64,000 nt of DNA from Candidatus Gastranaerophilales bacterium (GTDB taxonomy: Bacteria; Cyanobacteriota; Vampirovibrionia; Gastranaerophilales; Gastranaerophilaceae), in NCBI GenBank assembly GCA_944326545.1, contig CALVEH010000004.1, positions 124,001 to 188,000 on the forward strand, given 5' to 3'. Made by a program: the position numbers and the translations under genes. The notes beneath the pieces are model-generated. The model had not been told where the DNA came from, did no database searches, and saw only the letters and a program-made list of their open reading frames with translations. Below are positions 42,943 through 51,683 of this stretch, one piece after another. Within the stretch, counting starts at the first letter, position 1; each line of letters starts with the position of its first letter.

Positions 42943-43221
42943 ATGGCACAAGTAAACGGTTCGGAGTTTCAAAAATTTGCAGAGTCAGTAAACAGAGGTA
43001 TTCCTGAAACAACAAATACAATTCCGGAAAAAAACAATGTAATTGCAGCAAAAAAACGTATTTTATCACATCCAAATTGTCCGCCCGAGGCAAAAGCAGA
43101 ACTGTTAAAAGATATTGCAAAATTAGAAGCAGAAATCCAAAAATTAGAAGACAAACAAAAGGCTGAGAAACACGAAGAATTTAAAAATACAAGTATTTTT
43201 CCAAAAAGGAATATTGGTTAA
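42943..43221 (+). CDS. Small coiled-coil protein of unknown function
   Basis: 92 residues. AAGGAGG lies 7 bases before ATG 42943, an excellent site, which suggests strong expression. The first 35 residues are polar; residues about 45-80 (PEAKAELLKDIAKLEAEIQKLEDKQKAEK) form a coiled coil. No family recognised. It has its own strong terminator at 43224-43250. Confidence 0.65.
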   Translation: MAQVNGSEFQKFAESVNRGIPETTNTIPEKNNVIAAKKRILSHPNCPPEAKAELLKDIAKLEAEIQKLEDKQKAEKHEEFKNTSIFPKRNIG

Positions 43222-43223
43222 TA

Positions 43224-43250
43224 AAAAAGGAGCGATTTTCGCTCCTTTTT
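43224..43250. terminator. Bidirectional rho-independent terminator
   Basis: A 12-bp perfect stem (43224-43235 with 43239-43250) and TTT loop, GGAGCGA core, A-run left and T-run right. It serves the small gene upstream (+) and the aminotransferase (-). Confidence 0.92.
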
Positions 43251-43263
43251 TATTGGTATCTTT

Positions 43264-44412
43264 TTATACAAGATTTTCAATTGCAGCTTTAACGCCTGAA
43301 CCAAGCTCAAACTTGTAACCGAGTTTGTAAAGGCTTGCTTCTAAAGCAGCTACAGCAGCTAACACATCTCTGTCACAAACAAAGCCCAATGTACCCATTC
43401 TAAAGATTTTGTCTTTAAGTTCATTCTGACCGTTAGCTACAACGATATCAAAATCTTTTTTCATTGTACTTCTGATATCAGGTACAGTAACACCTTCAGG
43501 CGGATAGATTGATGTAATAGCGTTAGAAGCAATTGCATCATCAGCTACCATAGGTTTTAAACCGATTGCCTTAATGGCTGCACGCAAAGCTTTTGCGTGT
43601 TTAGCATGGCGGTTGATTATATTTTCTAAACCGTCTTTTTTCATCATTTTTAACGCTTCATTCAAAGCAACAATCAGGTTAACAGCAGGAGTGTATGGAG
43701 TAGAATTAGCTCTTACTGATTTTCTGTATGCAGTCCAATCAAAGTAGAATGAAGGGTGTTTGCATTGTTCGTGCATTTTAAAAGCTTTTTCACTTGCTGC
43801 CAAAAATGCCAATCCCGGAGGAATCATAAAGCCTTTTTGTGAACCAGAAACAAGTACATCAATGCCCCATTCATCCATTTTGCAATCAATTGCACCGATA
43901 GATGTTACACCGTCAACTACAGATACTGCACCGTGTTCTTTTATCAATGCAACAAGCTCTTTTAACGGGTTTGTTACACCTGTTGCAGTTTCGTTATGAG
44001 TTAGGGTAACGATTTTAATTTCTTTGTTTACGTCAGCGTCCAATTTTGCTTTAAGCACTTGTGGGTCAATTGCTTGTCCTGCTTCTACTTCAATTTTTTC
44101 AACATCTGCGCCGAGTTTAGCGGCAATTTTTGCCCAACGGTTTCCAAAGTTGCCTATAACAAGAGAAAGTACCTTATCACCTTCATTTACAAGGTTAGAC
44201 AAAGCTCCTTCCATTGCGCCTGTTCCGCTTGAAGTATAAATAAACACATCGTTTTGTGTTTGGAACAACCATTTTAAATCAGCATAAGTTTCTTCCAAAA
44301 TTGCAGCAAATTCTGTGCTTCTATGTCCTATAGGATGTTTTGCCATCGCAAATAAAACACTTTCCGGTACAGGTGTAGGGCCTGGAATCATTAAAAAACT
44401 TTTATCTTTCAT
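43264..44412 (-). CDS. Class V aminotransferase (serine-pyruvate / alanine-glyoxylate type)
   Basis: 382 residues from the ATG at 44412, set by GAAGGAG 8 bases upstream and by MIPGPTPVPESVL, the family start. PLP-binding features are SSGTGAMEGALSN, VVDGVTSIGAIDCKMDEWGIDV with the Asp that holds the pyridine N, and VSGSQKGFMIPPGLAF with the Schiff-base Lys. It may make serine or glycine from glyoxylate or hydroxypyruvate, or act in a serine-glyoxylate pathway; the choice is not decidable here. Monocistronic. Confidence 0.9.
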   Translation of the reverse strand: MKDKSFLMIPGPTPVPESVLFAMAKHPIGHRSTEFAAILEETYADLKWLFQTQNDVFIYTSSGTGAMEGALSNLVNEGDKVLSLVIGNFGNRWAKIAAKLGADVEKIEVEAGQAIDPQVLKAKLDADVNKEIKIVTLTHNETATGVTNPLKELVALIKEHGAVSVVDGVTSIGAIDCKMDEWGIDVLVSGSQKGFMIPPGLAFLAASEKAFKMHEQCKHPSFYFDWTAYRKSVRANSTPYTPAVNLIVALNEALKMMKKDGLENIINRHAKHAKALRAAIKAIGLKPMVADDAIASNAITSIYPPEGVTVPDIRSTMKKDFDIVVANGQNELKDKIFRMGTLGFVCDRDVLAAVAALEASLYKLGYKFELGSGVKAAIENLV

Positions 44413-44518
44413 ATAAATTTCTCCTTCAAATTCTATTAACACATTTTTTCAAACAGACCGATTCTAACTGCAAAACAGTTAGAAAACGATATTTTTAACC
44501 CGATTAATTTAAATTATA

Positions 44519-44911
44519 TTAGTGGCAGCTGTGGCCACAGGAGTGACCGCCTGCGTGATGATGATGCTCACCGTGGTGGTGAGAGCAATTTGGGGATGTT
44601 GTTTGTTCTAATGAACCGTTTAAGAATGCTTCTACTGCTTTATCAGCGTTTCCTGAAATGCCGGCAAAAATTTCAATACCTGCTTCGCCAAGAGCATTAA
44701 CAGCACAACCGCCGATTCCGCCGCAAATAAGTTTGTCTATATTTTCATTTTCTAACAATTGAGCTAATGCACTGTGACCTTCGCCGTCTGAAGAAAGAAC
44801 TCTTGAGGATACAACTTTATTATCTTCTACCTCATAAACTTTAAAATGTTCTGTATGACCAAAATGTTGAAAAACATTTTCATCATTATCATAAGTAACG
44901 GCTATCTTCAT
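44519..44911 (-). CDS. NifX/NifB-type Fe-Mo cofactor-binding-like protein with His/Cys tail
   Basis: 130 residues from the ATG at 44911, set by AAGGAG 6 bases upstream. The family domain is clear: IAVTYDNDENVFQHFGHTEHFKVYEVED, then KLICGGIGGCAVNALGEAGIEIFAG and KAVEAFLNGSLE. Such proteins carry iron-sulfur or Fe-Mo cofactor precursors in nitrogenase assembly and have homologues in non-fixers of unknown role. The end (about 105-130) is rich in His with two late CGHSC-type cysteines, a probable metal-binding tail. No nif gene is nearby. Confidence 0.85.
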   Translation of the reverse strand: MKIAVTYDNDENVFQHFGHTEHFKVYEVEDNKVVSSRVLSSDGEGHSALAQLLENENIDKLICGGIGGCAVNALGEAGIEIFAGISGNADKAVEAFLNGSLEQTTSPNCSHHHGEHHHHAGGHSCGHSCH

Positions 44912-45033
44912 TAATAACTCCTTTTTGTTAAAAATACTTATTTGCTTAAAACTATAATAGCAATAATGAGCATTAAGGTAAACAAATTTTTTAGAATAGC
45001 AAATATTTTTATTCACATATTTTACACATCATT

Positions 45034-45744
45034 ATGAAATTATCATCGATATCAGTACAAAGTATAAATATCATAAAACACATCAGACAAAGACTTTCGC
45101 CGTCTAAAAAGATGTTAGAAAAAGACGTATTTGTTAAAGCAGAAGTACCGGAATTTAAGGAAATAATATTTAAAAAAAGTTTAAATTTAAAAGAAGCGGC
45201 TTTGTTTGCAGAACAAAACTTTGGAGTAAAAAATTTCAATATAAATGATCTAGTATGTGCAAATCTGCTGAATAAGGTATTCGCAAAAATACATAACATA
45301 ACAAAAGGCAAGGCAGAGTTTCCGCCTATTGTATCAATCAGAAACCAAAAGAAGGTCAGATTTTCGGGAGAATGCGGTACTTGTCATATTGAAGTCATAA
45401 AACATCCTCAAATGATAAATACCATAATTCATGAAATCGGGCACTACAACCACCAAAAATGCTGTTCTGATTTTTCAAAAATGGGCAAATATCAAGAACT
45501 TATTGATGATGGAGTAACAGATTTTTCAATTTACGAACAATTTAAAAATGACAAACAGTCGCTCAAGCTTATAAAAAAGCATATACTACCATACGCTACA
45601 TCTTCAGCTGCAGAATTTATAGCATGTACATTTAATTCAATTATCAATGGAAAAACACTGCCTAAAGAAATCTATGAATTGTATAAAAAATACGAAGGAC
45701 CATTTGTTGACATATTCATCGCCAATGCAAGGAAGACAGTATAG
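45034..45744 (+). CDS. Putative zinc metallopeptidase (HExxH)
   Basis: 236 residues. TIIHEIGHYNHQK carries H133, E134 and H137; ATSSAAEFIACTFNSIINGKTLP about 70 residues later gives a probable third ligand Glu, followed by LPKEIYELYKKYEGP, a layout seen in zincin-type toxin-like peptidases. SGECGTCH near residue 111 adds cysteines. The Ser/Ile-rich start is not a signal peptide. No ribosome site is visible. Possibly an effector or envelope peptidase; family not identified. Unrelated in overall sequence to the HExxH protein at 12958. Confidence 0.6.
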   Translation: MKLSSISVQSINIIKHIRQRLSPSKKMLEKDVFVKAEVPEFKEIIFKKSLNLKEAALFAEQNFGVKNFNINDLVCANLLNKVFAKIHNITKGKAEFPPIVSIRNQKKVRFSGECGTCHIEVIKHPQMINTIIHEIGHYNHQKCCSDFSKMGKYQELIDDGVTDFSIYEQFKNDKQSLKLIKKHILPYATSSAAEFIACTFNSIINGKTLPKEIYELYKKYEGPFVDIFIANARKTV

Positions 45745-45764
45745 ATTTTTATTTAGAATTAATT

Positions 45765-47363
45765 TTACTTAAATAAAAATTCTTTTAGCTTCATTCTAAA
45801 ATTATGGCGGACAGATTTGACAGGTATATATTTTGTTAAAATCTCTGCTAATTGATTTTTAAAACAAAGTTCTTTTACATACTGCGGTTCTTCATAAATT
45901 AAAGGTTTATAACCGCTTTGCAATAAATCATTTATTGCTTTATTCATTAAAGACAAATTTTCTTTATTCATAGATACTGCAGCGTTATTTGTACCTAATT
46001 GTGATGCATATTTATTTAAAGACCCCCATAGTTGCTCATTTTTTAATGGATGAGGAGGTACAAAAGTAGAAATATTTTTTACGATTTTTAATTTTGCAGA
46101 CAAGCACATATCTTCACCAACATATTTATATGCTTGTATTTCTTCTGAACCCAAAAACATAATATCTAACCATTCTTTTTTTAAAAACCAAGAATGTCCT
46201 ACAAAATCAACTTTTTTTGTCTTTTTGTTAGGTGCGCTCCATCCTATTCTCATGTAGTTTTTAAAGGGATAGTTGTCAGCTTTATTTAAAAGAATACCTA
46301 TAGTGCCATAGATACCTTCTTGTTTTTGCATAGAATCAAAACAATTTTCTAACCATTGATTGCCTGGAATTGTATCATCATCAAAAATACATACATAATT
46401 TGATTTTGCATGTTTGGCAAAATCAAATCGTCCCCAAACGCCCACATTGTTTTGTGCTTGTTTTACATTGTCAAAATTTTTCAATATTTCTTCAGAAATA
46501 ATCGCAGGAGTTCCTGAAACAGGTACATCTTGGAACAAAAGAATTTCCTTAGGTTTTAAAGTTTGAGAATTAATTGCATCTAATTGCAATTTTAAATTTT
46601 CGGGTCTTTTGTATAAAGTTAAAACAACACTAACATCAAAATCTGTAGTTAAAGGATTATCCATTATACAATTTCTTTTTGCATATTTATTATTTGTATT
46701 TTCGTAAGGACGAGTTTTAACTTTGTGAATATATTTATCAATAGCCGAGCCAAAATCAATATAACAGTTGTTAGGATTATTTTTATATAATTCGTAAATT
46801 ATGAGTTCCGACAAAGGACCTGCCGAAACAACATATAATAAATTATTTGATTGACCAAATTCTTGCTTAATTTGCTCAATCAAGTCTTTTAATTCATTTT
46901 TCCAAAATTCAAAACAATCATCAGAAACAGAATAATATTTAAGAATATTTAAATTACCTACTTTAGAATTTTTACCGCGATAATTGCCAATAACGATTGC
47001 ATCTCTTTTTAACAAATCAAATTTTTCCGAGAATTGACAATAATTTGAATTAACAAAAATATTCGCAAAGGTTTTGTTTCTACTCTTAATTCTTGTACTA
47101 TACCAATAATATGCACTTCTATCACAACAAGGACAAGATATTCCGTATATAAAATTTTTGCTATCAATATCTAAAGTATTTAATAGTGCATCGCCTAAAT
47201 CCGATACAAAATCAGGTGACACCCAACCCTCTTGAGCCTTGACACTACGTCCTGTCATTATCGCTCTTTCTCCATCACCGTATCTTAGTAATGCAAAATT
47301 TTCATTATCTTCTATTTTTCTCCATATACGAACAAATTCGTCATTTAAAAAGATATTAGCCAT
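45765..47363 (-). CDS. Two-domain glycosyltransferase: GT-D (DUF1792) plus family 2
   Basis: 532 residues from the ATG at 47363, with AAAGG 10 bases upstream. The N-terminal half (about 10-235) fits the GT-D fold (DUF1792): ENFALLRYGDGERAIMTG, then VIGNYRGKNS and LLYVVSAGPLSELIIYELY. The C-terminal half (about 245-420) is a GT-A family 2 enzyme: VSVVLTLYKRPENLKLQLDAINSQT, NVGVWGRFDFA, and the DxD site CIFDDDTIPG. It probably transfers two sugars in surface glycan or protein glycosylation. Flanked by an XRE gene and a peptidase; no other glycan genes are adjacent. Confidence 0.78.
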   Translation of the reverse strand: MANIFLNDEFVRIWRKIEDNENFALLRYGDGERAIMTGRSVKAQEGWVSPDFVSDLGDALLNTLDIDSKNFIYGISCPCCDRSAYYWYSTRIKSRNKTFANIFVNSNYCQFSEKFDLLKRDAIVIGNYRGKNSKVGNLNILKYYSVSDDCFEFWKNELKDLIEQIKQEFGQSNNLLYVVSAGPLSELIIYELYKNNPNNCYIDFGSAIDKYIHKVKTRPYENTNNKYAKRNCIMDNPLTTDFDVSVVLTLYKRPENLKLQLDAINSQTLKPKEILLFQDVPVSGTPAIISEEILKNFDNVKQAQNNVGVWGRFDFAKHAKSNYVCIFDDDTIPGNQWLENCFDSMQKQEGIYGTIGILLNKADNYPFKNYMRIGWSAPNKKTKKVDFVGHSWFLKKEWLDIMFLGSEEIQAYKYVGEDMCLSAKLKIVKNISTFVPPHPLKNEQLWGSLNKYASQLGTNNAAVSMNKENLSLMNKAINDLLQSGYKPLIYEEPQYVKELCFKNQLAEILTKYIPVKSVRHNFRMKLKEFLFK

Positions 47364-47460
47364 AATATTACTACCTTTATTTATTATCACGAATTTAAAC
47401 ATAGAATAAAAGAACTGTCAATTCGTGTCATATCTTTTTATTTTCATCAAAACTAAAATC

Positions 47461-47781
47461 ATGGATAATTTAAAAGAACTGTTTGGAAAAAAATTAAAAA
47501 CTCTTAGAGAATCAAAAGGCTATACTCAAGAAAAATTTGCAGAAAAAATTGATATTAGTAGTAGAGCTTTATCTGCAATAGAATGCGGCAAAAATTTTGT
47601 ATCGGCTGAAACAATTACAAGAATCTGCAATGCTTTAGAAGTACAACCAAAATCTTTATTTGACTTTGAGTTTAAATATAAAGACGAAAAAGAAATTAAA
47701 GAAGAATTAATAGATTTAATTAATCAAAATGAAGCTCATTTATTATCTTTATATAAAATCATAAAAGCATATTTGCAGTAA
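47461..47781 (+). CDS. XRE-family transcriptional regulator
   Basis: 106 residues from ATG 47461. FGKKLKTLRESKGYTQEKFAEKIDISSRALSAIECGKNFVSAETITRICNALEVQPKSLFDFEF is a classic XRE helix-turn-helix. The 30-residue C-terminal helix is charged. It has no ribosome site. It is divergent from the glycosyltransferase gene and similar in its HTH and LFxFEF end to the regulator at 50676-51335, so the two are paralogues. Confidence 0.85.
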   Translation: MDNLKELFGKKLKTLRESKGYTQEKFAEKIDISSRALSAIECGKNFVSAETITRICNALEVQPKSLFDFEFKYKDEKEIKEELIDLINQNEAHLLSLYKIIKAYLQ

Positions 47782-47822
47782 CAATTCAGACTTTTTGAAC
47801 CTGTAACTTACTTCTTAATAAA

Positions 47823-47845
47823 AAAAGAGCCGTTAAGGCTCTTTT
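47823..47845 (-). terminator. Terminator of tRNA-Glu
   Basis: AAAAGAGCC (47823-47831) pairs perfectly with GGCTCTTTT (47837-47845), 5-base loop. On the minus strand the right arm is followed by a run of six T, directly 3' of the tRNA. Confidence 0.88.
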
Positions 47846-47849
47846 AAAA

Positions 47850-47925
47850 TGGTACTCCCAAGGGGATTTGAACCCCTGCCGCATCCGTGAAAGGGATGTG
47901 TCCTAGGCCTCTAGACGATGGGAGC
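47850..47925 (-). tRNA. tRNA-Glu (anticodon TTC), CCA encoded
   Basis: On the minus strand the acceptor GCTCCCA (from 47925) pairs with TGGGAGT, with a G1.U72 wobble and discriminator A. The anticodon loop CTTTCAC gives TTC. The T arm is GGGG-TTCAAAT-CCCC. The CCA end is genome-encoded at 47850-47852. The D and anticodon arms are nearly those of cyanobacterial and plastid tRNA-Glu. It has its own promoter and terminator. Confidence 0.96.
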
Positions 47926-47967
47926 CTGTGAACAAGATTTGTATTTCAAATCTCGACTGTATGAATA

Positions 47968-47996
47968 ATAATATCTAAGACATAATTGCATGTCAA
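47968..47996 (-). promoter_or_regulatory. Promoter of tRNA-Glu
   Basis: On the minus strand TTGACA (47996-47991), 17 bases, then TATTAT (47973-47968), a near-consensus housekeeping promoter. Transcription would start near 47961, leaving a 36-base leader that contains a perfect 7-bp hairpin (AGATTTG 47935-47941 with CAAATCT 47947-47953). Confidence 0.8.
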
Positions 47997-48074
47997 CATG
48001 GTTTTTATATATAACTTAATAGAATTGAAAAAGCCCCTGTTTTATAGTAAATTGCTGTTAAAAGTGAGGAGAGT

Positions 48075-50669
48075 ATGTCTAAATCAGAAACCAATTTTAT
48101 AAACAGCATGGATGTTGATATCAACGAAGCAACCCCCATGTTAAAACAGTTTTTGGAAATCAAAAAAAACAACATGGATGTTTTGCTACTTTATCGCATG
48201 GGTGATTTTTACGAAACTTTTTTTGAAGATGCTCTCACTCTTTCAAAGGATTTGGAAATAACTTTAACAAGCAGAGAAGGTGGGCCTTTAGGTCGTATTC
48301 CTATGGCAGGAATCCCTGCTAAAGCTGTTGAAAATTACCTTCCCAAATTGCTTGAAAAAGGTCATAAAATAGCAATTTGTGAACAGCTTGAAGACCCTGC
48401 TACAGCTAAAGGATTGGTAAAAAGAGATATTGTAAAAACAATCACAGCAGGAACTCTGACAGAAACAACTCTTTTAAAATCAAACGTAAACAACTATCTT
48501 GCTTCTGTTATAAAAGATAAAAAGACAGATCTTTACGGCTTGGCATACACTGACATTTCTACAGGCGAATTTAAAGTTACTCAAACAGATTTTGAACAGC
48601 TTTTGAGTGAACTTTCAAGAATAAAACCTACAGAAGTTGTTGTGCCCAAAATTTCGCAAAAAGTTTTGCCTTTCCAATTTGTCGGCAACGAACAAATTGA
48701 CCTACCTGAAGAAATCACAAACAACTATAACTGCTCCAAAATGAGCTACGCTGCTTTTGACGAGGACAGAGCGCAGAACAATATTAAAGAAATTTTTAAA
48801 GTTGAATCAGCAGAAAACTTTGGCTTTTCCCAATTTAAAGCGGGTTTTTGTGCCGCAGGTGCTATTTTTGAATACCTTTTTAAAACTCAAAAAGAAAATT
48901 TTCCTAAGTTTGAAAAAATTACAACATACAGCCTCAACCAGTTTGTTTCTATAGATGCTAACACGAGAAGAAATCTTGAATTAACAGAAACATCAAGAGA
49001 CAAAGCAAAATACGGAAGTTTGCTTTGGGCGATAGATAATACAAAAACAAACATGGGTTCAAGACAGTTAAAAAAATGGATCCATCAACCGCTAAAAAAT
49101 ATCGAAAAAATTACACAACGCCAAGATGCTGTGGATGAATTAATCAAAAATACATCTTCCAGAATCCAACTTATCGGATTGTTAGAAAAAGTCTATGACA
49201 TACAGCGTCTTTCAACAAGAATAAGCAACAACACCGCTAATCCGAGAGATTTTATTGCTCTTAAAGATACTATAAAATTATTGCCGCTTTTTAGCGAAGT
49301 ATTGAAAGATTTCAATTCCAATTTGCTTTCTAAACTAACGGAAGAAAGAAAAAATCTTTCAGAATTTGCAGATATAATCGAAAAAACTATATCAGAAGAT
49401 GCACCGATAACTCTAAAAGACGGAAATGTTATCAAAGAAGGTGTATCTGGCGATCTTGATTATTACAGAGAACTGCTTACAGGCGGAAAAAACTGGCTTG
49501 TTGATTTTGAAAACAAACAAAAAGAAGAAACAGGAATAAAATTTTTAAAAGTAGGTTTTTCTAAAACATTTGGTTATTTTATAGAAGTCTCTAACTCCAA
49601 TTTAAACATGGTGCCAGACCATTACATAAGAAGACAAACTCTCACAAACGGCGAAAGATTTATCACAGAAGAACTTAAAAAACACGAATCAGATGTACTT
49701 TCTGCACAGTCAAAATCTCTTGAGCTGGAATCAAAAATCTTTTCTGACATGAGAGAATATTCAAAAGAATTTGTTGATTCAATAAGAGAAGTTGCAGAAT
49801 CTCTCGCAGATTTAGATGTTTTGGTATCATTTGCTGTTTGTGCAATAGAAAACAAGTACATTCGTCCTGTTGTTACAGACTCAAACGAGCTCTATATAAA
49901 AGAAGGCAGACACCCAGTATTGGAAAAAATTCTGCCAATGGGCAAATATGTTTCTAATGACCTAAAACTTATTGCTGATAATCAATCTGCACAAGACACG
50001 CAATTTATGATACTTACAGGACCCAACATGGCTGGTAAGTCAACATACATGCGTCAAAACGCTCTTATCGTAATACTTGCGCAAATAGGAAGTTTTGTTC
50101 CCTGTGACGCAGCAAAAATAGGTATTGTTGATAAGATATTTACCAGAGTAGGTGCGGTTGATGACTTGTCGCTCGGACAATCAACATTTATGGTTGAGAT
50201 GAATGAAACAGCCTTTATCCTCAACTCTGCCACAGACAAGAGTTTAATTCTTCTTGATGAAATAGGAAGAGGTACAAGCACCTATGACGGTGTAGCTATT
50301 GCGTGGAGTGTTGCAGAGTATATTGCAACTAAAATCAAAGCAAGAACAATATTTGCAACTCATTATCACGAGCTTAACGTTATGAGTTCGATGTTTCCGC
50401 AAATTAAAAACTACAGAGTCACAATATCAGAAGATAATGGCGAAATTATATTTTTGAGAAAAGTTATAGAAGGCTCTGCCAGCAAAAGTTACGGTATTCA
50501 GGTAGCAAAAATGGCTGGACTTCCGCAATCTGTAATAAAAACAGCAGAAGATATGATGACAAAAATGCAGCTGGATTATTCTAAAGACTTATCAGCAAAC
50601 AAGCGCAAGAACAAGATTCCTGCGCCTGAAGTACCTCAATTGTCGTTAATCTTTAATAAAGAAGAGTAA
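48075..50669 (+). CDS. mutS: DNA mismatch repair protein MutS
   Basis: 864 residues, the usual MutS1 length. The mismatch-recognition motif is LLLYRMGDFYETFFEDA with the stacking Phe and Glu (GDFYE), near residue 41. The ATPase has Walker A LTGPNMAGKSTYMRQ, DDLSLGQSTFMVEMNETA, Walker B LILLDEIGRGTSTYDGVAIAW and the FATHYHEL switch. A C-terminal PQLSLIFNKEE resembles the beta-clamp-binding end. GAGGAG precedes ATG 48075, and TATAGT lies about 30 bases upstream. mutL is not adjacent. Confidence 0.98.
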   Translation: MSKSETNFINSMDVDINEATPMLKQFLEIKKNNMDVLLLYRMGDFYETFFEDALTLSKDLEITLTSREGGPLGRIPMAGIPAKAVENYLPKLLEKGHKIAICEQLEDPATAKGLVKRDIVKTITAGTLTETTLLKSNVNNYLASVIKDKKTDLYGLAYTDISTGEFKVTQTDFEQLLSELSRIKPTEVVVPKISQKVLPFQFVGNEQIDLPEEITNNYNCSKMSYAAFDEDRAQNNIKEIFKVESAENFGFSQFKAGFCAAGAIFEYLFKTQKENFPKFEKITTYSLNQFVSIDANTRRNLELTETSRDKAKYGSLLWAIDNTKTNMGSRQLKKWIHQPLKNIEKITQRQDAVDELIKNTSSRIQLIGLLEKVYDIQRLSTRISNNTANPRDFIALKDTIKLLPLFSEVLKDFNSNLLSKLTEERKNLSEFADIIEKTISEDAPITLKDGNVIKEGVSGDLDYYRELLTGGKNWLVDFENKQKEETGIKFLKVGFSKTFGYFIEVSNSNLNMVPDHYIRRQTLTNGERFITEELKKHESDVLSAQSKSLELESKIFSDMREYSKEFVDSIREVAESLADLDVLVSFAVCAIENKYIRPVVTDSNELYIKEGRHPVLEKILPMGKYVSNDLKLIADNQSAQDTQFMILTGPNMAGKSTYMRQNALIVILAQIGSFVPCDAAKIGIVDKIFTRVGAVDDLSLGQSTFMVEMNETAFILNSATDKSLILLDEIGRGTSTYDGVAIAWSVAEYIATKIKARTIFATHYHELNVMSSMFPQIKNYRVTISEDNGEIIFLRKVIEGSASKSYGIQVAKMAGLPQSVIKTAEDMMTKMQLDYSKDLSANKRKNKIPAPEVPQLSLIFNKEE

Positions 50670-50675
50670 TAACTC

Positions 50676-51335
50676 TTACCTGTCTTTAGACAGACCTCTT
50701 GCCAGTTTCATACCTTCTATCAGGTTGCTCAACTTTTCAAGAGCATCGTCTTTTTTCAGCGCTTCCAAAGAAAGCTTTATAAAATCTGAAGCTGAATTAT
50801 CTTTTGCTATTTTTTTAAATTCTTTAACCATGTAATTCAAATTACGTTGCGCATCAACATCTGCAGAATTTTTGATAACTTTTTCTTTTCCGTCAGGATA
50901 AAAAACAACAATTTTTGAAGATTTTTTCTCATCAAAATATTCCACAAACAAAGGCTTATTTAAGGCTTTTGCCATATTTGCCATAGATTCGTCCGTGCAA
51001 GTTTTTGCTTTAGACTCCTTGTTATCAAAAAGTTGATAGACATTGTCTTTTTTTGTTTTAGACACCTGAAAATTTGTAGCGCCGTCAGTGCCTGTCATTG
51101 CACCTTCGTTTTCTTCTGTCAAAAATTCAAACTCAAACAACTGGCTTGGTTGAATATTTAACACAATGCAGATTTTCTCCAAAGTTCTGCAAGAAGGAAA
51201 GTGGTCGCCTGTTTCGATCTTAGAAAGTTGACGAGGGTGGAGTCCTATAATACCTGACAAATCTTCTTGAGTAATGCCTCTGATTTTTCTTAATAACTTG
51301 ATATTTTGCCCTACGCCGTTTTTAAAATTAGTCAT
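50676..51335 (-). CDS. XRE-family transcriptional regulator with long C-terminal domain
   Basis: 219 residues. GQNIKLLRKIRGITQEDLSGIIGLHPRQLSKIETGDHFPSCRTLEKICIVLNIQPSQLFEFEF is the HTH domain. The remainder (about 75-219) is Lys/Asp-rich and helical without a recognised sensor fold; a conserved-looking KPLFVEYFDEKKSSKIVVFYPDGKEKVI lies near 120-150. AAAGGAAC-type bases lie before the ATG. Convergent with mutS (6 bases). Its own operator may be the palindrome at 51456-51472. Confidence 0.85.
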   Translation of the reverse strand: MTNFKNGVGQNIKLLRKIRGITQEDLSGIIGLHPRQLSKIETGDHFPSCRTLEKICIVLNIQPSQLFEFEFLTEENEGAMTGTDGATNFQVSKTKKDNVYQLFDNKESKAKTCTDESMANMAKALNKPLFVEYFDEKKSSKIVVFYPDGKEKVIKNSADVDAQRNLNYMVKEFKKIAKDNSASDFIKLSLEALKKDDALEKLSNLIEGMKLARGLSKDR

Positions 51336-51683
51336 AAAAAGTTCCTTTCGTCTAAGTATATACGCACAAAATATGCAACTTAACGTTTCTAAACGCTTAT
51401 AAAAAAGAGTTGTTTTTTGGTATTAGGTGTTTTATGACTTATGATTTTAAAAATTACAGTGTTTTACACTGTTATTTAGTTTTGACAACACGGCAATTAT
51501 AAACATTGAAAAAATATAAAAACCAATAATTTGAAATTACTGTTTATACATATAATTTTCAAAACTTTTTTATAAAAGATTTTAACAAACACAAATATAG
51601 TAAAACTTGCCTCTTAAAAGCTATATCAATAAGCAAAAACAAATTTTATACTTTCTGTGAAAAGTCTAGTAAAGGAAAAAGAT
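51336..51683. other. 348-base intergenic region with a palindrome, no gene
   Basis: AT-rich spacer between the divergent XRE and pirin genes. I see no RNA gene or small ORF with a ribosome site. It holds the palindrome at 51456-51472 and a TTGACA at 51482-51487 whose nearest TATAAA (51498) is too close for a standard promoter. Confidence 0.6.
51456..51472. promoter_or_regulatory. Palindrome, possible operator
   Basis: ACAGTGT-TTT-ACACTGT: perfect 7-base arms, 9 bases before a TTGACA. The 120-base distance from the XRE start (51335) and 212 bases from the pirin start fit an operator for either gene. Confidence 0.5.
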
